Part shown: positions 33,286 through 45,060 of the stretch, piece after piece | Layout: the number at the start of each line of letters is the position of its first letter | Position numbering within the stretch: position 1 is the stretch's first letter | Source: Amorphophallus konjac | Taxonomy: Eukaryota > Streptophyta > Magnoliopsida > Alismatales > Araceae | NCBI GenBank assembly: GCA_022559845.1 | Contig: CM040126.1 | Location: 227,360,641-227,424,640, forward strand | DNA: 64,000 bases | Direction of reading: 5' to 3' | Translations under genes and position numbers: made by a program | The notes under the pieces: generated by a model | The model's database searches: none | Seen by the model: only the letters and a program-made list of their open reading frames with translations | What the model was told of the DNA's origin: nothing

Positions 33286-35651
33286 TGATGTGGCACAGCC
33301 CAAAGACCACTAAATATGATGAGATGACCCTAGGACTTAGACCCGCAAGCATACAAGTGCTCAATGATTCTCACGATGACGATTTTTGCTCACTCGGCTC
33401 ACACGTTCACCCGGTGGGTCCGGGAGATGATGGTGAGGGTCCGAGGTGGGACCCAATTATCCTAATGGACTTACAATGCTAAGGCTGACCCCCAATGGGC
33501 CTGGGAGACCCAACTTTGTGGGTGGCTGGCCCGCAAGGCGGGGTGTTGGGTGGCACTCACTCATGGACCGCGGTGGGCCCGATATCGCTAAAAATTGAGT
33601 TCGAGCACTCTCTTACCGTCCGACGGGCATTCAAGACAATACTACACTTGCAGAAATGAAGCAACCTCGGGTGATATCAGTGGCTCACCTGATCGGTGTG
33701 AAGACACCGATCCCGCTCGGAGACGAGGGCGCGCCGGGAGGCGAGGGTATGCACCCGATCGCCGCGGCGATGTAGCTTGACCTGAAAATGCAAATGGTAC
33801 AGCACTACTCCTCTCACAAGAGGGGTGATCTTGGGGTGGGGGTTATGCTTAATACATCCAAAACTACCTCCACGCAGGGAGGGGCCTTCAGCCGGCCAAG
33901 CGGGGTGGGGAGATACGCAAAGAGAACCGACTTTCCGAGCTTTGCCGATTCTTCCTAGCTTCTGTATTTCTGGACAGAGGGTCGATGTCGATGCTGCCAA
34001 TAATTCCACCGAACTCAGAATCTGCCGATACTTGTGCCAAAAGCTTCCTAACTGGAGAGGGGTAAGGCCTGAATTTTTGGGTGGCGTTCGGATCTGGGGG
34101 CTGACTGCTCCGGCGACTGGAAGGTGGCTGCAGTTCTAGTCTCTGGACGAACACGATCTGAAACAGCACGTTGCAGAATCTGCCACGACCGCTCCTGAGC
34201 TCCAAATCTGGTACCTCTGGACTCGTTGGAACCGTGGACGAGTCTACTTTGCAGAAAAATAAACGGGGAAGTCTTCTGATGTCGGAGATGAACTGGGTGT
34301 CCAGGGGAGTGGACGGTGGTCGGTGCAGACTGTGAGGAGGCAGATCGGCGTGGTTGTGGTAGAAAATTGGTATCTCTGGTTGTCGGACGCCGAACGGGGT
34401 TCCGCCTTCTGTTCCTGGATTCTGACAGGGGGAGTAAGATCTTTGTAGAAGGCCTCGAAGGCTGTTTCCTTCAAGGTTCATCGTGGGAGAGCCTGCTCTG
34501 TCGTTCTGGCTCCTGGCCTGGGAGGTCCTGCGCAGTCGAGGGAGAATGGTTGCTACGGACAGCACAAAGCTCGGATGCCGACGAAACCACCTCGCCTTGA
34601 AAGCTCTCTGGAAGATCTTTCCAGATATGTAGGCCTTGACACCAGGAGGAGCAGAGAGAGGCCGAGGAAGATGCGACTTCAGAGCCTCTTTCTGCTGCCT
34701 GTGACCTGCTACTTGAAGCTTCAACTTTGCAAGAACAAGGGGAGGGGTAAGGGGAGTAGCACAGCTAGGGGAGTTGGCTGAGGGTTTGGGGAGAGGGGAG
34801 GGATGAGGTTAGGGCTCCCAAGGGGTCCTAGTGGGCAGGGATGGATGGAGAGAGGGCTGGAGCTGCTGGAGGTGGAGGTGGAGAGGTGGGTGTGCACAAG
34901 AGAGAGGGTGTGGGAAGGAGAAGGTGGGGGCGAACTTGGCTTGAGGGGAGAGGAGTGGTGCGACCTAGGGAGCAAGGGGGGATGAGGAGGGAAGGTTCAA
35001 ATTCGAATTTGGCCTTGGGAGGGGTGGGGTTTGTGTGGGGAAGTGGGGGATTGTGTTGGGAGGTGGAGGAGTTGCTTTGGGACAAGGAGAGGGGAGTAAA
35101 TGAGGGGCTATGGGGAAGTGGAGGGCCTTAATGGAGGTGGGTGAGGTAGTGGAGGTGGTTGGGGGTTGGGATAAGTGAGGGGGAAGGAGGAGAGAGAGAG
35201 AGGGTCGAACTCCCCTTGGGGAGAGAGAGAGAGTGAGAGAGAGAGAGTGAGAGAGAGAGTAAGAGAGAGATCTTGAGAGGTAGAAGGAAGTGGTTTTCAA
35301 TATTTTATCAAAAGTGAGTACATGGAGGGAGATGGGGGCTATTTATAGGCAACCCATCTTTACAAGATAAAAAATAACCCTGCCATATAAGGCAAAAGAC
35401 CAAACATGTCCTAGACTCAGTCCAATAGGCCCAAACTAAGGTATTAGGGCCCAATTAGACCAAATAGGGGAAATGGACTAGTACAACTTGACATAATAAA
35501 AGGAAATACATGCGACATGACCCAATAAAAGGAAAATTACATATGATAAGACTCAATAAAAGGAAGATACATAAGATGAGAATGAGTCGACCCAAATCAA
35601 AGGTGTGCAGGCGACCCGAGCCATAGCGAGTGTCGTGAGATGTCCTCATCA
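33286..35651 (-). repeat. 3' LTR of element G (2366 bp)
   Basis: Minus-strand start TGATGAGGACATCTC at 35651 next to a purine-rich GGGGGATT; end GGGCTGTGCCACATCA at 33286. Contains the palindrome ATCGCCGCGGCGAT (33758-33771), a GA-rich tract (35190-35280) and a TATA box (35340-35347 reversed). Confidence 0.9.
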
Positions 35652-38600
35652 AATCCCCCGGGGTGGGGAGAACTCGACCCTGTCGAGTGTGGGCCTGCCT
35701 GGCTGTCATAGTGCTCCAGAATGTCGGGATCCAACCCCAGCAGGTCCTCCCGGCTCACCCAAGTATCCTCCGTCGGGGGACGATTCTTCCACCTAATCAA
35801 GTAGCGCTGATACACCTTGTGCCTCGTAATGATGCTCTGCTCATCCAGTATTGCCTCTATCTGCTCTCGTCGGTCTCTTAAGCTGGGAAGTGGAGTCCCT
35901 CCGGGAGTGTCTCTCATAAGGGGGGGTAAAGGCTCAAGCTCCTCACTGGGTTCCACCGCGGGGCCTTTGTAGGGTACCAGGTCCGCCACGTTGAAGGTAG
36001 GGTGCACCCCATAGCTCTCTGGTAGGTCAAGCTCATAAGCATTGCTGCCAAGTCGTCGTAGGACTCGAAAGGGTCCCGACCCTCGTGCCCTCAACTTGGA
36101 GGCAGGCCCGGGAAGGAGCCGCTCCGTCCTCACCATCACCGGGTCTCCCACTTGGAATTCACAGTGGCGCTGGTGAGCATCTGCCCGTCTTTTGTAAGCC
36201 TCATTGCTTTTCCCTATATGCTTGCGGATGTCATCATGCAACTCTTTGATATGCTATGCAAAGGACTCAGCTGAGACTGACACCCTAGCATGTGGGGGAA
36301 GGGGAATGAGATCCGAGGGCTTTCTAGGCCTAAAACCACGCACTACCTCAAATGGACTTTTGCCTATTGACCTATTGATGGAATCATTGTAGGCAAACTC
36401 GGCCTGAGACAAGAGGAGATCCCAATTCCCAGGGTGATCCCCCACAAGACAACGGAGCAAGTTCCCAAGGCTTCGGTTGACGACCTCAGTCTGGCCGTCG
36501 GTTTGAGGATGGTAAGCAGTGGAGAATTTGAGGAGGGTCCCCATCAAGTGCCATAGAGTCTTCCAAAAGTAACTAGTGAATTTCACATCTCTATCGGACA
36601 CAATAGTCTTAGGTAATCCATGGAGTCGGACTACCTCATCAAAGAATAACCGGGCGACCCTAGAGGCATCGGAGGTCTTGGAACAGGGGATAAAGTGGGC
36701 CATTTTTGAGAACCTGTCAACCACTACAAAGATGGAATCATGTTTGCGCAAGGTCTTTGGTAGGCCAAGAATGAAATCCATGCTCAAATCCTCCCATGGT
36801 CGGTCGGGTATGGGTAGAGGTGTGTAAAGCCCGGTATTTTGTTTTACTTGTTTGGCGGATGCACAAATGCGGCATTGTCCCACAATGTGGGCCGCATCCT
36901 TCTTGAGGCTGGGCCAGTGGAATTGCCTCTCAACTAACTCTATGGTTTTGTGGACCCCAAAGTGACCAGCTAGGCCACCACTATGTAACTCCCAAACTAG
37001 GAAGTCCCTAAGTGAAGTCCGAGGTATGCAAAGCCTATCCCCCTTGAACAGATATCCATCTTGAAGTATGAACCCCTCATATTCCTTGAGTGCCTGGGTG
37101 GAAAGGGTATTGTAGTGAGTCCCAAAGTCGGGGCAATGTGGGTACTCCCCTTTGATTCTCTCAAATCCGGTTACCTCCACTTGGACGGTGGAGAGTAAGG
37201 CTACCCGCCTACTTAGCGCATCGGCGGCGCGGTTCTCACTACCCATCTTATACTTGAGGACAAAGGTGTAGGCTTGAATGTATTCTACCCATCGGGCATG
37301 GTGGGCATTGAGCTTTTGTTGAGTGTTGAGGTATTTCAAAGCCTCATGGTCCGAGAAGATCACAAATTCTTTGGGTAGGAGATAGTGCCTCTAATGCCGG
37401 AGGGATTGAACCACGGCATAAAGCTCCTTATCATATGTGTAGTATCTAGTCCTAGCCTCACAAAGTTTTTCACTAAAGTAGGCCACCGGGTGACCCTCTT
37501 GGCTAAGGATACCTCCAATCCCTACCCCGGAAGCATCACATGTGACCTCAAAGACCTTTGAAAAGTCGGGTAGGCAAAGGACCGGGGCTTGGGTCATTTT
37601 TTCTTTAAGCTCTAGGAAGGCTTTGGAGGCTGCCCTAGTCCAAACAAATGTGCCTTTCTTGAGGCAATCCGTGATAGGAGCGGTGATAGTGCTAAATCCC
37701 CGGATGAATCTCCTATAGAAGGTGGCAAGTCCATGGAAGCTTCGGGCATCATGAATGGTCTTGGGCTCGGGCCACTCAAGAATGGCTTGGACCTTTTCGG
37801 GGTCCATGGACACCCCTTCGGATGAAACAATGAATACTAGGAAGGCTAGTTGGTTGGTCAAGAAATGACACTTCCCGGGGTTAGCAAAGAGACTCTCCTT
37901 CCTAAGAATAGTGCATACTCGCTTGAGGTGGTCAAGATGGGCTTCTTTGGTTTGGCTATATATGATGATGTCATCGAAATAGACGACTAGAAAGACACCA
38001 ATGAAGGGCCGGAGGACCTCGGTCATGAGACGCATGAAGGTGCTTGGTGCATTAGAGAGGCCAAAAGGCATGACAAGCCATTCATAGAGACCGTCCTTAG
38101 TTTTAAAGGCGGTTTTCCACTCGTCCCCGGGCCTTATGCGGACTTGGTGGTAGCCACTCTTGAGGTCAATCTTGGAGAAGATGGTGGCTCCTGCTAGCAT
38201 GTCTAGCATATCATCTAACCGAGGGATGGGGAACCTATACTTGACCGTTATCTTATTGATGGCTCTACTATCCACACACATGCGCCACGTTCCGTCCTTT
38301 TTGGGTGTGAGAAGTGCCGGGACGGCACAAGGACTTTTGCTAATTCGGAGGAAGCCCTTCTTGATGAGTTCTTCAATTTGCCTCCGAAGCTCGGCATGCT
38401 CGGTGGGGTTGAGACGGTAGTGTGGGAGGTTGGGCAAGGTAGCCCCGGGCACGAGGTCGATGGCATGTTGCACATCTCTCATAGGTGGTAGTTTGTCCGG
38501 AAGCTCCTCGGGAAATACATCATGGAAGTTCTTAAGGAGTTGTTGAATTTCTAGGGGGTGTGGGTCGGTTGGGGTGGATTCCCCGAGGCAAATGACAATG

Positions 38601-39700
38601 GCACATACTTGCTCCCCTTGGTTGACTTCTTCCGCAAACTCCTTCCTAGTGATAAGTTGTAGGCTCCTAGGAGGCTCTTTGATGTTACTAGGACTAGGAC
38701 TTGGTGGGGTGGGGTTTGTTGGTGTTGGGATGGTGGGAGGGGTAGTGGATCCCTCAAGGGAGGGAGAGGCCTTCTTAGGTAGGGTGCGGGGTGGAGATGG
38801 GTTGAGTTGGATCTTCTTTCCCTCATGAATGAAGATGCAAGCGTTGGTTCTCCCTAAGAAGGTGGCATCTACATCGTAGATCCAAGGTCGTCCTAAAAGG
38901 ATACTCCCAACTTCCATTGGAAGGATATCACACCACACTTGGCCTTGATAGGATTGGAATGTAATTGGGACAAGGCAACGGGCACTAACGGGTATGGAGG
39001 TGGTATCAATCCATGCTACCCTATATGGGTGGGGATGTGGGGAGGCGGTAAGGCCCAAAAGTTTAACGGTGTCGGGTGACACCACATTCACACTACTTCC
39101 ATTGTCCAATATGACCTTCCTAACATGGCTCCCTATCCTTATGTAGGTGTGGAATATGGTGTTTCTTCTCCAATCATGCTCTTGGGTTTGAGTGAGGGTG
39201 CATCTAACCACTCCGAGGTGGGAGTCGGTGGGTGGAGGAGGTTGTTCTTGGTTGTTCTCCATGTAATGGTTCTCATACTCCTCCTCCCATTCAAGAGAGG
39301 GTTCATATACCTCAACTTCTCCTTCAAATTCAGCTTGGGGTTGGGGGTTGGTCTCCTCTATGAGTAAGTTTGATGCTCCCTTGGTGGGGCATTGATTGGC
39401 AAAGTGTCCATACCCATAACACCTAAAGCATTGCTGCCCACTTTGATGGTTTGGGGTCATCTTAGTGTGAGGGAGAGTGGGTATCGGATTGGGCCTATTG
39501 GGAGTTGTGTTTAGGGGCCCACTTGTGGGGTGGAGTGGCATTAGGAGGGGTGACCCGTGTGGGAGGAGCTCCCATGGGTGTAGGAAGGAGGCCTCTTTGG
39601 GGTGGTGGGGGGTTGGCCCGAGGTGCCATGGTTTTAGGATCCATCCCCCGAGTAGGAACCATTCGTGTGTACCGAGAGAATTTCTCGGCATCCCGAGCAA
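35597..39700 (-). pseudogene. Element G pol: zinc knuckle, protease, RT, RNase H, integrase, chromodomain
   Basis: About 1367 codons in one frame with two in-frame TAGs (37391-37393, context CAC TAG AGG where Trp is usual; 36254-36256). Order: CCHC knuckle [14 protein letters not shown] (residues 91-104), protease active site LDNGSSVNV (about 198-206), RT with [33 protein letters not shown] and YFDD, RNase H with [11 protein letters not shown] and [11 protein letters not shown], integrase HHCC region (HSGGLAGHFGVHKT ... CRICASAK) and DDE core (MDFILGLP, VSDRDVKFTS, TDGQTEVVNRS), GPF module and chromodomain (VYQRYLIRWKNRPPTEDTW). The ORF ends 55 bp inside the 3' LTR. The protease has Asn where Ser/Thr is usual after Asp. 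All other catalytic residues I checked are present. Confidence 0.9.
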
Positions 39701-40538
39701 CTTGGTAGGCTTGCTCTAAAGTGGTTACTTGACGCATGAATAATTCCTTTTTTATATGGAATTGAAGGCCATTCCTAAAGCGGGAGAGTGTGACGGAGGG
39801 GTCCTCTTGGACTCCACACTTGAGGAGGTAGTAGTCAAACTTTTCAATGTACTCCATGACGGTCTTTCCTTCTTGGGTCAAGGCTTGCCACTCATCTAGG
39901 AGGTTTTGGTGGTAGGAGGGTGGGACATATTTGAGTTTGAGTTGGTCTTTCATGACCCCCCATGTGGTGATAGGAGCTTCCCTCCTAACTATCCTTAAGG
40001 CCTCAACATTCATCCAATGAGTCTTGGCTAGTTTAGTTAATTGCATCTTTGCAAGCCGGACTTTCCTATCCTCGGTCATTGGGTACCAATCAAAATATTG
40101 ATCCATGGCTGCCTCCCAATCTAAGTAGATGCTCGGATGATGAGATCCATCAAAAGTGGGAGCATCGACTTTCACAAGTCTCATTAGTTGGTCATCCGGG
40201 TTGTCCCGGGGAGGCCTCTCATTCCTTCTAGGGGGTGGGTCCCTTTCCGGTTCGGGAGGGTGGTCAAGGTTGAGTCCTTCTATGGCTGGCTCCACATGTG
40301 GAGGGGGATCTCTCCTATCTCCTTCCCTTGGGATAGGCCTATTTTCCTCAATTTGTTCTAGCCGGACCGTAATATCGTCAAGCCTTCCCATAATATTGGT
40401 CATGTATTCCATAAGAAACCTCATTTGGTCGGGAAACTCATGCTCATTGTGAGGGGGATTTCCTTGGGGATTGGGATTCATGGTGTTATTGGAAGAAGAT
40501 GAATTGCCTTGATAATGAGTTCCACTACGAGTGGCCAT
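39495..40538 (-). pseudogene. Element G gag
   Basis: 347 codons from ATG at 40538 (MATRSGTHYQG), about 95 bp after the primer site. The retrotransposon gag domain spans about residues 110-290 (YLDWEAAMDQYFDWYPM ... WMNVEALRIVRREAPITTWG ... TVMEYIEKFDYYLLKCG ... [15 protein letters not shown]), followed by a Pro-rich tail. The zinc knuckle lies in the pol frame: the gag and pol ORFs overlap by about 200 bp in different frames, so a single-base shift in the Pro-rich tail has split what is one gag-pol frame in related elements, unless frameshifting is used. It assembles the particle. Confidence 0.85.
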
Positions 40539-40632
40539 GCAAAGTTGGGTGGGCTATGCAAGGGTGTGCGAATGCACCTAAGAAAGACTTAGTGTGACCC
40601 AAGACTAGACTTGTAAGGACAAGCCTATGACC

Positions 40633-40644
40633 GCTCTGATACCA
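40633..40644 (-). other. Primer binding site of element G
   Basis: TGGTATCAGAGC on the minus strand, two bases from the 5' LTR; iMet tRNA type. Confidence 0.9.
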
Positions 40645-40646
40645 CT

Positions 40647-42999
40647 TGATGTGGCACAGCCCAAAGACCACTAAATATGATGAGATGACCCTAGGACTTA
40701 GACCCGCAAGCATACAAGCGCTCAATGATTCTCACGATGACGATTTTTGCTCACTCAGCTCACACGTTCACCCGGTGGGTCCGGGAGATGATGGTGAGGG
40801 TCCGAGGTGGGACCCAATTGTCCTAATGGACTTACAATGCTAAGGCTGACCCCCAATGGGCCTGGGAGACCCAACTTTGTGGGTGGCTGGCCCGCAAGGC
40901 GGGGTGTTGGGTGGCACTCACTCACGGACCGCGGTGGGCACGATATCGCTAAAAATTGAGTCCGAGCTCTCTCTTACCGTCCGACAGGCATTCAAGACAA
41001 TACTACACTTGCAGAAATGAAGCAACCTAGGGTGATATCAGTGGCTCACCTGATCGGTGTGAAGACACCGATCCCGCTCGGAGACGAGGGCGCGCCGGGA
41101 GGCGAGGGTATGCACCCGATCGTCGCGACGATGTAGCTTGACCTGAAAATGCAAATGGTACAGCACTACTCCTCTCACAGGAGGGGTGATCTTGGGGTGG
41201 GGGTTATGCTTAATACATCCAAAACTACCTCCACGCAGGGAGGGGCCTTCAGCCGGCCAAGCGGGGTGGGGAGATACGCAAAGAGAACCGACTTTCCGAG
41301 CTTTGCCGATTCTGCCTAGCTTATGTATTTCTGGACAGAGGGTCGATGTTGATGCTGCCAATAATTCCACCGAACTCAGAATCTTCCGAGACTTGCGCCA
41401 AAAGCTTCCTAACTGGAGAGGGGTAAGGCCTGAATTTTTGGGTGGCGTTCCGATCTGGGGGCTGACTGCTCCGGCGACTGGAAGGTGGCTGCAGTTTTGG
41501 TCTATGGACGAACACGATCTGAAATAGCACGTTACAGAAGCTACCACGACCGCTCCTGAGCTCCAAATCTAGCACTGCTGGACTTGTTGGAACCGTGGAC
41601 GAGTCTACTTTGCAACAAAACAAACGGGGAAGTCTTCTGATGTCAGAGATGAACTGGGTGTCCAGGTGAGTGGACGGTGGTCGGTGCAGACTGTGAGGAG
41701 GCACATCGGCATGGTTGTGGTAGAAAATTAGTATCTCTGGTTGTCGGATGCCGAACGGAGTTCCGCCTTCTGTTCCTGGACGCTGACAGGGGGAGGAAGA
41801 TCTTTGTAGAAGGCCTCGAAGGCTGGTTCCTTCAAGGTTCGTCGTGGGAGAGCCTGCTCTGTCGTTCTGGCTCCTGGCCTGGGAGGTCCTGCGCAGTCGA
41901 GGGAGAATGGTTGCTGCGGACAGCACAAAGCTCGGATGCCGACGAAACCACCTCGCCTTGAAAGCTCTCTGGAAGACCTTTCAGAGATGTAGGCCTTGAC
42001 ACCAGGAGGAGCAGAGAGAGGCCGGGGAAGATGCGACTTCAGAGCCTCCTTCTGCGGCCTGCGACCTGCTACTTGAAGCTTCAACTTTGCAAGAACAAGG
42101 GGAGGGGTAAGGGGAGTAGCACAGTTAGGGGAGTTGGCTGAGGGTTTGGGGAGAGGGGAGGGATGAGGTTAGGGCTCCCAAGGGGTCCTAGTGGGCAGGG
42201 ATGGATGGAGAGGGGGCTAGAGCTGCTGGAGGTGGAGGTGGAGAGGTGGGTGTGCACAAGAGAGAGGGTGTGGGAGGGAGAAGGTGGGGGCGAACTTGGC
42301 TTGAGGGGAGAGGAGTGGTGCGACCTAGGGAGCAAGGGGGGATGAGGAGGGAAGGTTCAAATTCGAATTTGGCCTTGGGAGGGGTGGGGTTTGTGTGGGG
42401 AAGTGGGGGATTGTGTTGGGAGGTGGAGGAGTTGCTTTGGGACAAGGAGAGGGGAGTAAATGAGGGGCTATGGGGAAGTGGAGGGCCTTAATGGAGGTGG
42501 GTGAGGTAGTGGAGGTGGTTGGGGGTTGGGATAAGTGAGGGGGAAGGAGGAGAGAGAGAGAGGGTCGAACTCCCCTTGGGGAGAGAGAGAGAGTGAGAGA
42601 GAGAGAGTAAGAGAGAGATCTTGAGAGGTGGAAGGAAGTGATTTTCAATATTTCATCAAAAGTGAGTACATGGAGGGAGATGGGGGCTATTTATAGGCAA
42701 CCCATCTTTACAAGACAAAAAATAACCCTGCCATATAAGGCAAAAGACCAAACATGTCCTAGACTCAGTCCAATAGGCCCAAACTAAGGTATTAGGGCCC
42801 AATTAGACCAAATAGGGGAAATGGACTAGTACAACTTGACATAATAAAAGGAAATACATGCGACATGTCCCAATAAAAGAAAAATTACATATGATAAGAC
42901 TCAATAAAAGGAAGATACATAAGATGAGAATGAGTCGACCCAAATCAAAGGTGTGCAGGCGACCCGAGCCATAGCGAGTGTCATGAGATGTCCTCATCA
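40647..42999 (-). repeat. 5' LTR of element G (2353 bp)
   Basis: TGATG...CATCA. Close to identical to the 3' LTR of G. The palindrome equivalent to 33758 reads ATCGTCGCGACGAT (41119-41132), a paired change. TATA at 42688-42695 (reversed). Confidence 0.9.
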
Positions 43000-43004
43000 C
43001 CTCT
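43000..43004 (+). repeat. Target-site duplication CCTCT, right copy
   Basis: Matches 33281-33285. Confidence 0.9.
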
Positions 43005-44561
43005 TCATCTATCCCTGCCACTCCAGACCCTCCAGAAGCCCTAGCCACGTCCTTCCCATATCCACAAACCATCAGCCATCACCCCAAGCTATGCTACTCT
43101 CCCTCCCACTCCCTTTGGTCTTGCAAGATTGGAGTTTCAGGTTGCAGGGCGCAGGCAGCAGAGTGGGGTCCTGAAGTTGCATCGTCTCCGGATGCTCCTG
43201 ATACTCCTGGTGGCAAGGCCTACCTCTCTGGAAAGGTCGTCCAGAGAGCTTCCAAGGTGAGGTGGTTTCGTCGGCATCCGAGCTCCGAGCAGTCCACAGC
43301 AGCCATTCTCCCGCGACCTCGCAGAAGCTCTCAGGCAGAGAACCAGAGCTGCAGTCACAGTCCGACCACGGCTTCCTCCCTGAAGATCTAAGTGCCATTT
43401 TCGGAGGGCTGAAACTACTACCAGTTATCTGTCATCTCCAAGAAGAAGGACTTCATTCGGCTCCGGAGCTTCCAGTTACCATTTTCTTCGTCGGGGTGTG
43501 TCGTCTGCCCCCTGTGGGTCCAGGTTTGACCTGTCCCTGCTTATCAGGCTATCTCGCTCTTCCCTGACCTCCGATTGGGACCCTGTCGATTCCTGCTCGA
43601 AGCTACTCGGACCACGATCACGTCACCGCCAGGCTTGCCTCATTTGGAGTTCAGGAGCGTCCGTGGTGCCATCTGCAACTCGCTGTACCTGTTCTGCACC
43701 AGCCAGAGGAAGAAGTTGCTGACCTGTTCCAGTCGCCGGCCCGACCAGCCCTGAGTTCCAGAGCTCCTGCCAAAATTCAGACACCATCCCCGTCCTGTTG
43801 GGGAACTTTTGGCGCAGGTTTCATCAAGATCCATGCCTTGTGGAATTTTTGGCAACATCAACCACGCCCCACTGTCCGGCGAATTTGCAGATTGGCAGAA
43901 CCGGCGGGATTCGACAAGTCGGGTTCCTTAGCTTAATTCCCCACCCCGCTTGGCCGACTGAAGGCCCCTCCCTGTGTGGAGGTAGTTTTGAATGTAATAA
44001 GCCTAATCCCCACCCCAAGATCACCCCTCCTGCACGAGGCGTAGTGTTGTACACCTTTGCATTTTCAGGTCAAGCTACATCACTGCGGCGATCGGGTGTA
44101 TACCCTCGCCTCCCGGCGCGCCCTCATCTCCGAGCGGGATCGGTGTCTTCACACCGATCAGGTGAGCCACTGATACTAACCTTGATAGCCTTACTTCTGC
44201 AAATTTAGTATTGCTTTGATTGCTCGTCGGACGGTGAGAAGAGGGTCCGTTCTTGTATGTTCATTTGTTGGTGCCCACCGCGGGCCGTGAGAGAGTGCCA
44301 CCCAAACCCCGCCTTGCAGGCCAGCCGCCCACTAAGTTGGGAATCCTAGACTCTTTGGGGTCAGCCTAAGCCAACTAAGTCCATTAGACTCATTGGGTCT
44401 CGCCTCGGACCCTTGCCATCATCCCCTGGCCCCGCCGGGTGATCGCGTGTGCCGTGTAAGTAAGACGCTATTGTGAGAATCATTGAGTGCTTGTATGCTT
44501 GTGGATCTAGGTCCTAGGTTGTTCATTACATATTTAGTCATCCTTGGGCTGTGCCACATCA
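43005..44561 (+). repeat. 3' LTR of element F, right part
   Basis: Continues the LTR sequence interrupted at 33285 (TCATCTATCCCTGCC; 5' LTR has CCATCTATCCC) and ends GGCTGTGCCACATCA at 44561. ORFs 43262-44208 are LTR noise. Confidence 0.9.
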
Positions 44562-44566
44562 CATCC
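44562..44566 (+). repeat. Target-site duplication CATCC, right copy
   Basis: Matches 27093-27097. Confidence 0.9.
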
Positions 44567-45060
44567 CCGTCGCTTACCAACTCTCTTTTCCTGTCACAAA
44601 CAATATACCCGAGTATGAGGCTCTCCTAGCCGGTCTGAAGCATGCCTACCTCTTAGGTGAGCAATACCTAAACATCATAGGAGATTCTCAATTGGTGCTG
44701 CGTCAAGTTCTTTCGACTTACCGCACCCGTGACCCTAAACTCAAGCCCTATCAAGATTTGGTCACGCTCTTGGCTAGGCAATTCCGCAAGTTAATCTATA
44801 TTCACACTCCTCGTTCTCAAAACATTCTGGCCGATGCACTTGCATTGCTTGCTTCTTCTCTTTCCTTCCCCCTCAGTCGCGCCACTGAGACAATTGTGGT
44901 CCAGCGGTTAGACACTCCTTCTCTTCAGAATCCTTGGCTTGACAGCCTTAGGAAATTTGTTGAGAGGAAAGCTGAAAAGAAAAATTTGAAGGAAGTATCA
45001 TTGACTGAGCTTGAGGAGATTATAGAAGAAGAGAATTGCCGTGGTATTATGAAATTGAGT
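44567..45060 (+). pseudogene. Second RNase H of element C, C-terminal part
   Basis: Resumes the reading frame broken at 27097. The catalytic residues of the archaeal-type RNase H can be followed: Glu in EYEALLAGL, Asp in IIGDSQLVL, Asp in NILADALALLAS. A linker follows, and a frame change at about 45050 leads into the integrase frame. Confidence 0.8.

Larger units (their letters stand above)
33286..42999 (-). mobile_element. Element G: near-complete Tekay-type chromovirus element, nested in the 3' LTR of F
   Basis: Minus-strand element of 9714 bp with LTRs 40647-42999 (5') and 33286-35651 (3'), iMet primer site, gag, and a PR-RT-RH-IN-chromodomain pol. Both LTRs have TGATG...CATCA ends, and CCTCT flanks it exactly. 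Damage is limited to a gag/pol frame change and two TAG codons. It is the youngest insertion here by nesting and the only plausible source of enzymes for F-like elements in this window. Confidence 0.95.
27098..44561 (+). mobile_element. Element F: non-autonomous Tekay-type chromovirus element, split by element G
   Basis: TGATG...CATCA ends, CATCC duplication, iMet-type primer site at 29497. LTRs are 27098-29494 and 32450-33285 plus 43005-44561 (2397 and 2393 bp after removing G). The internal region is only about 2.95 kb and has gag and chromodomain pieces but no PR, RT, RNase H or integrase core. The two LTRs differ by only a handful of bases in the first 830 bp. Confidence 0.9.
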
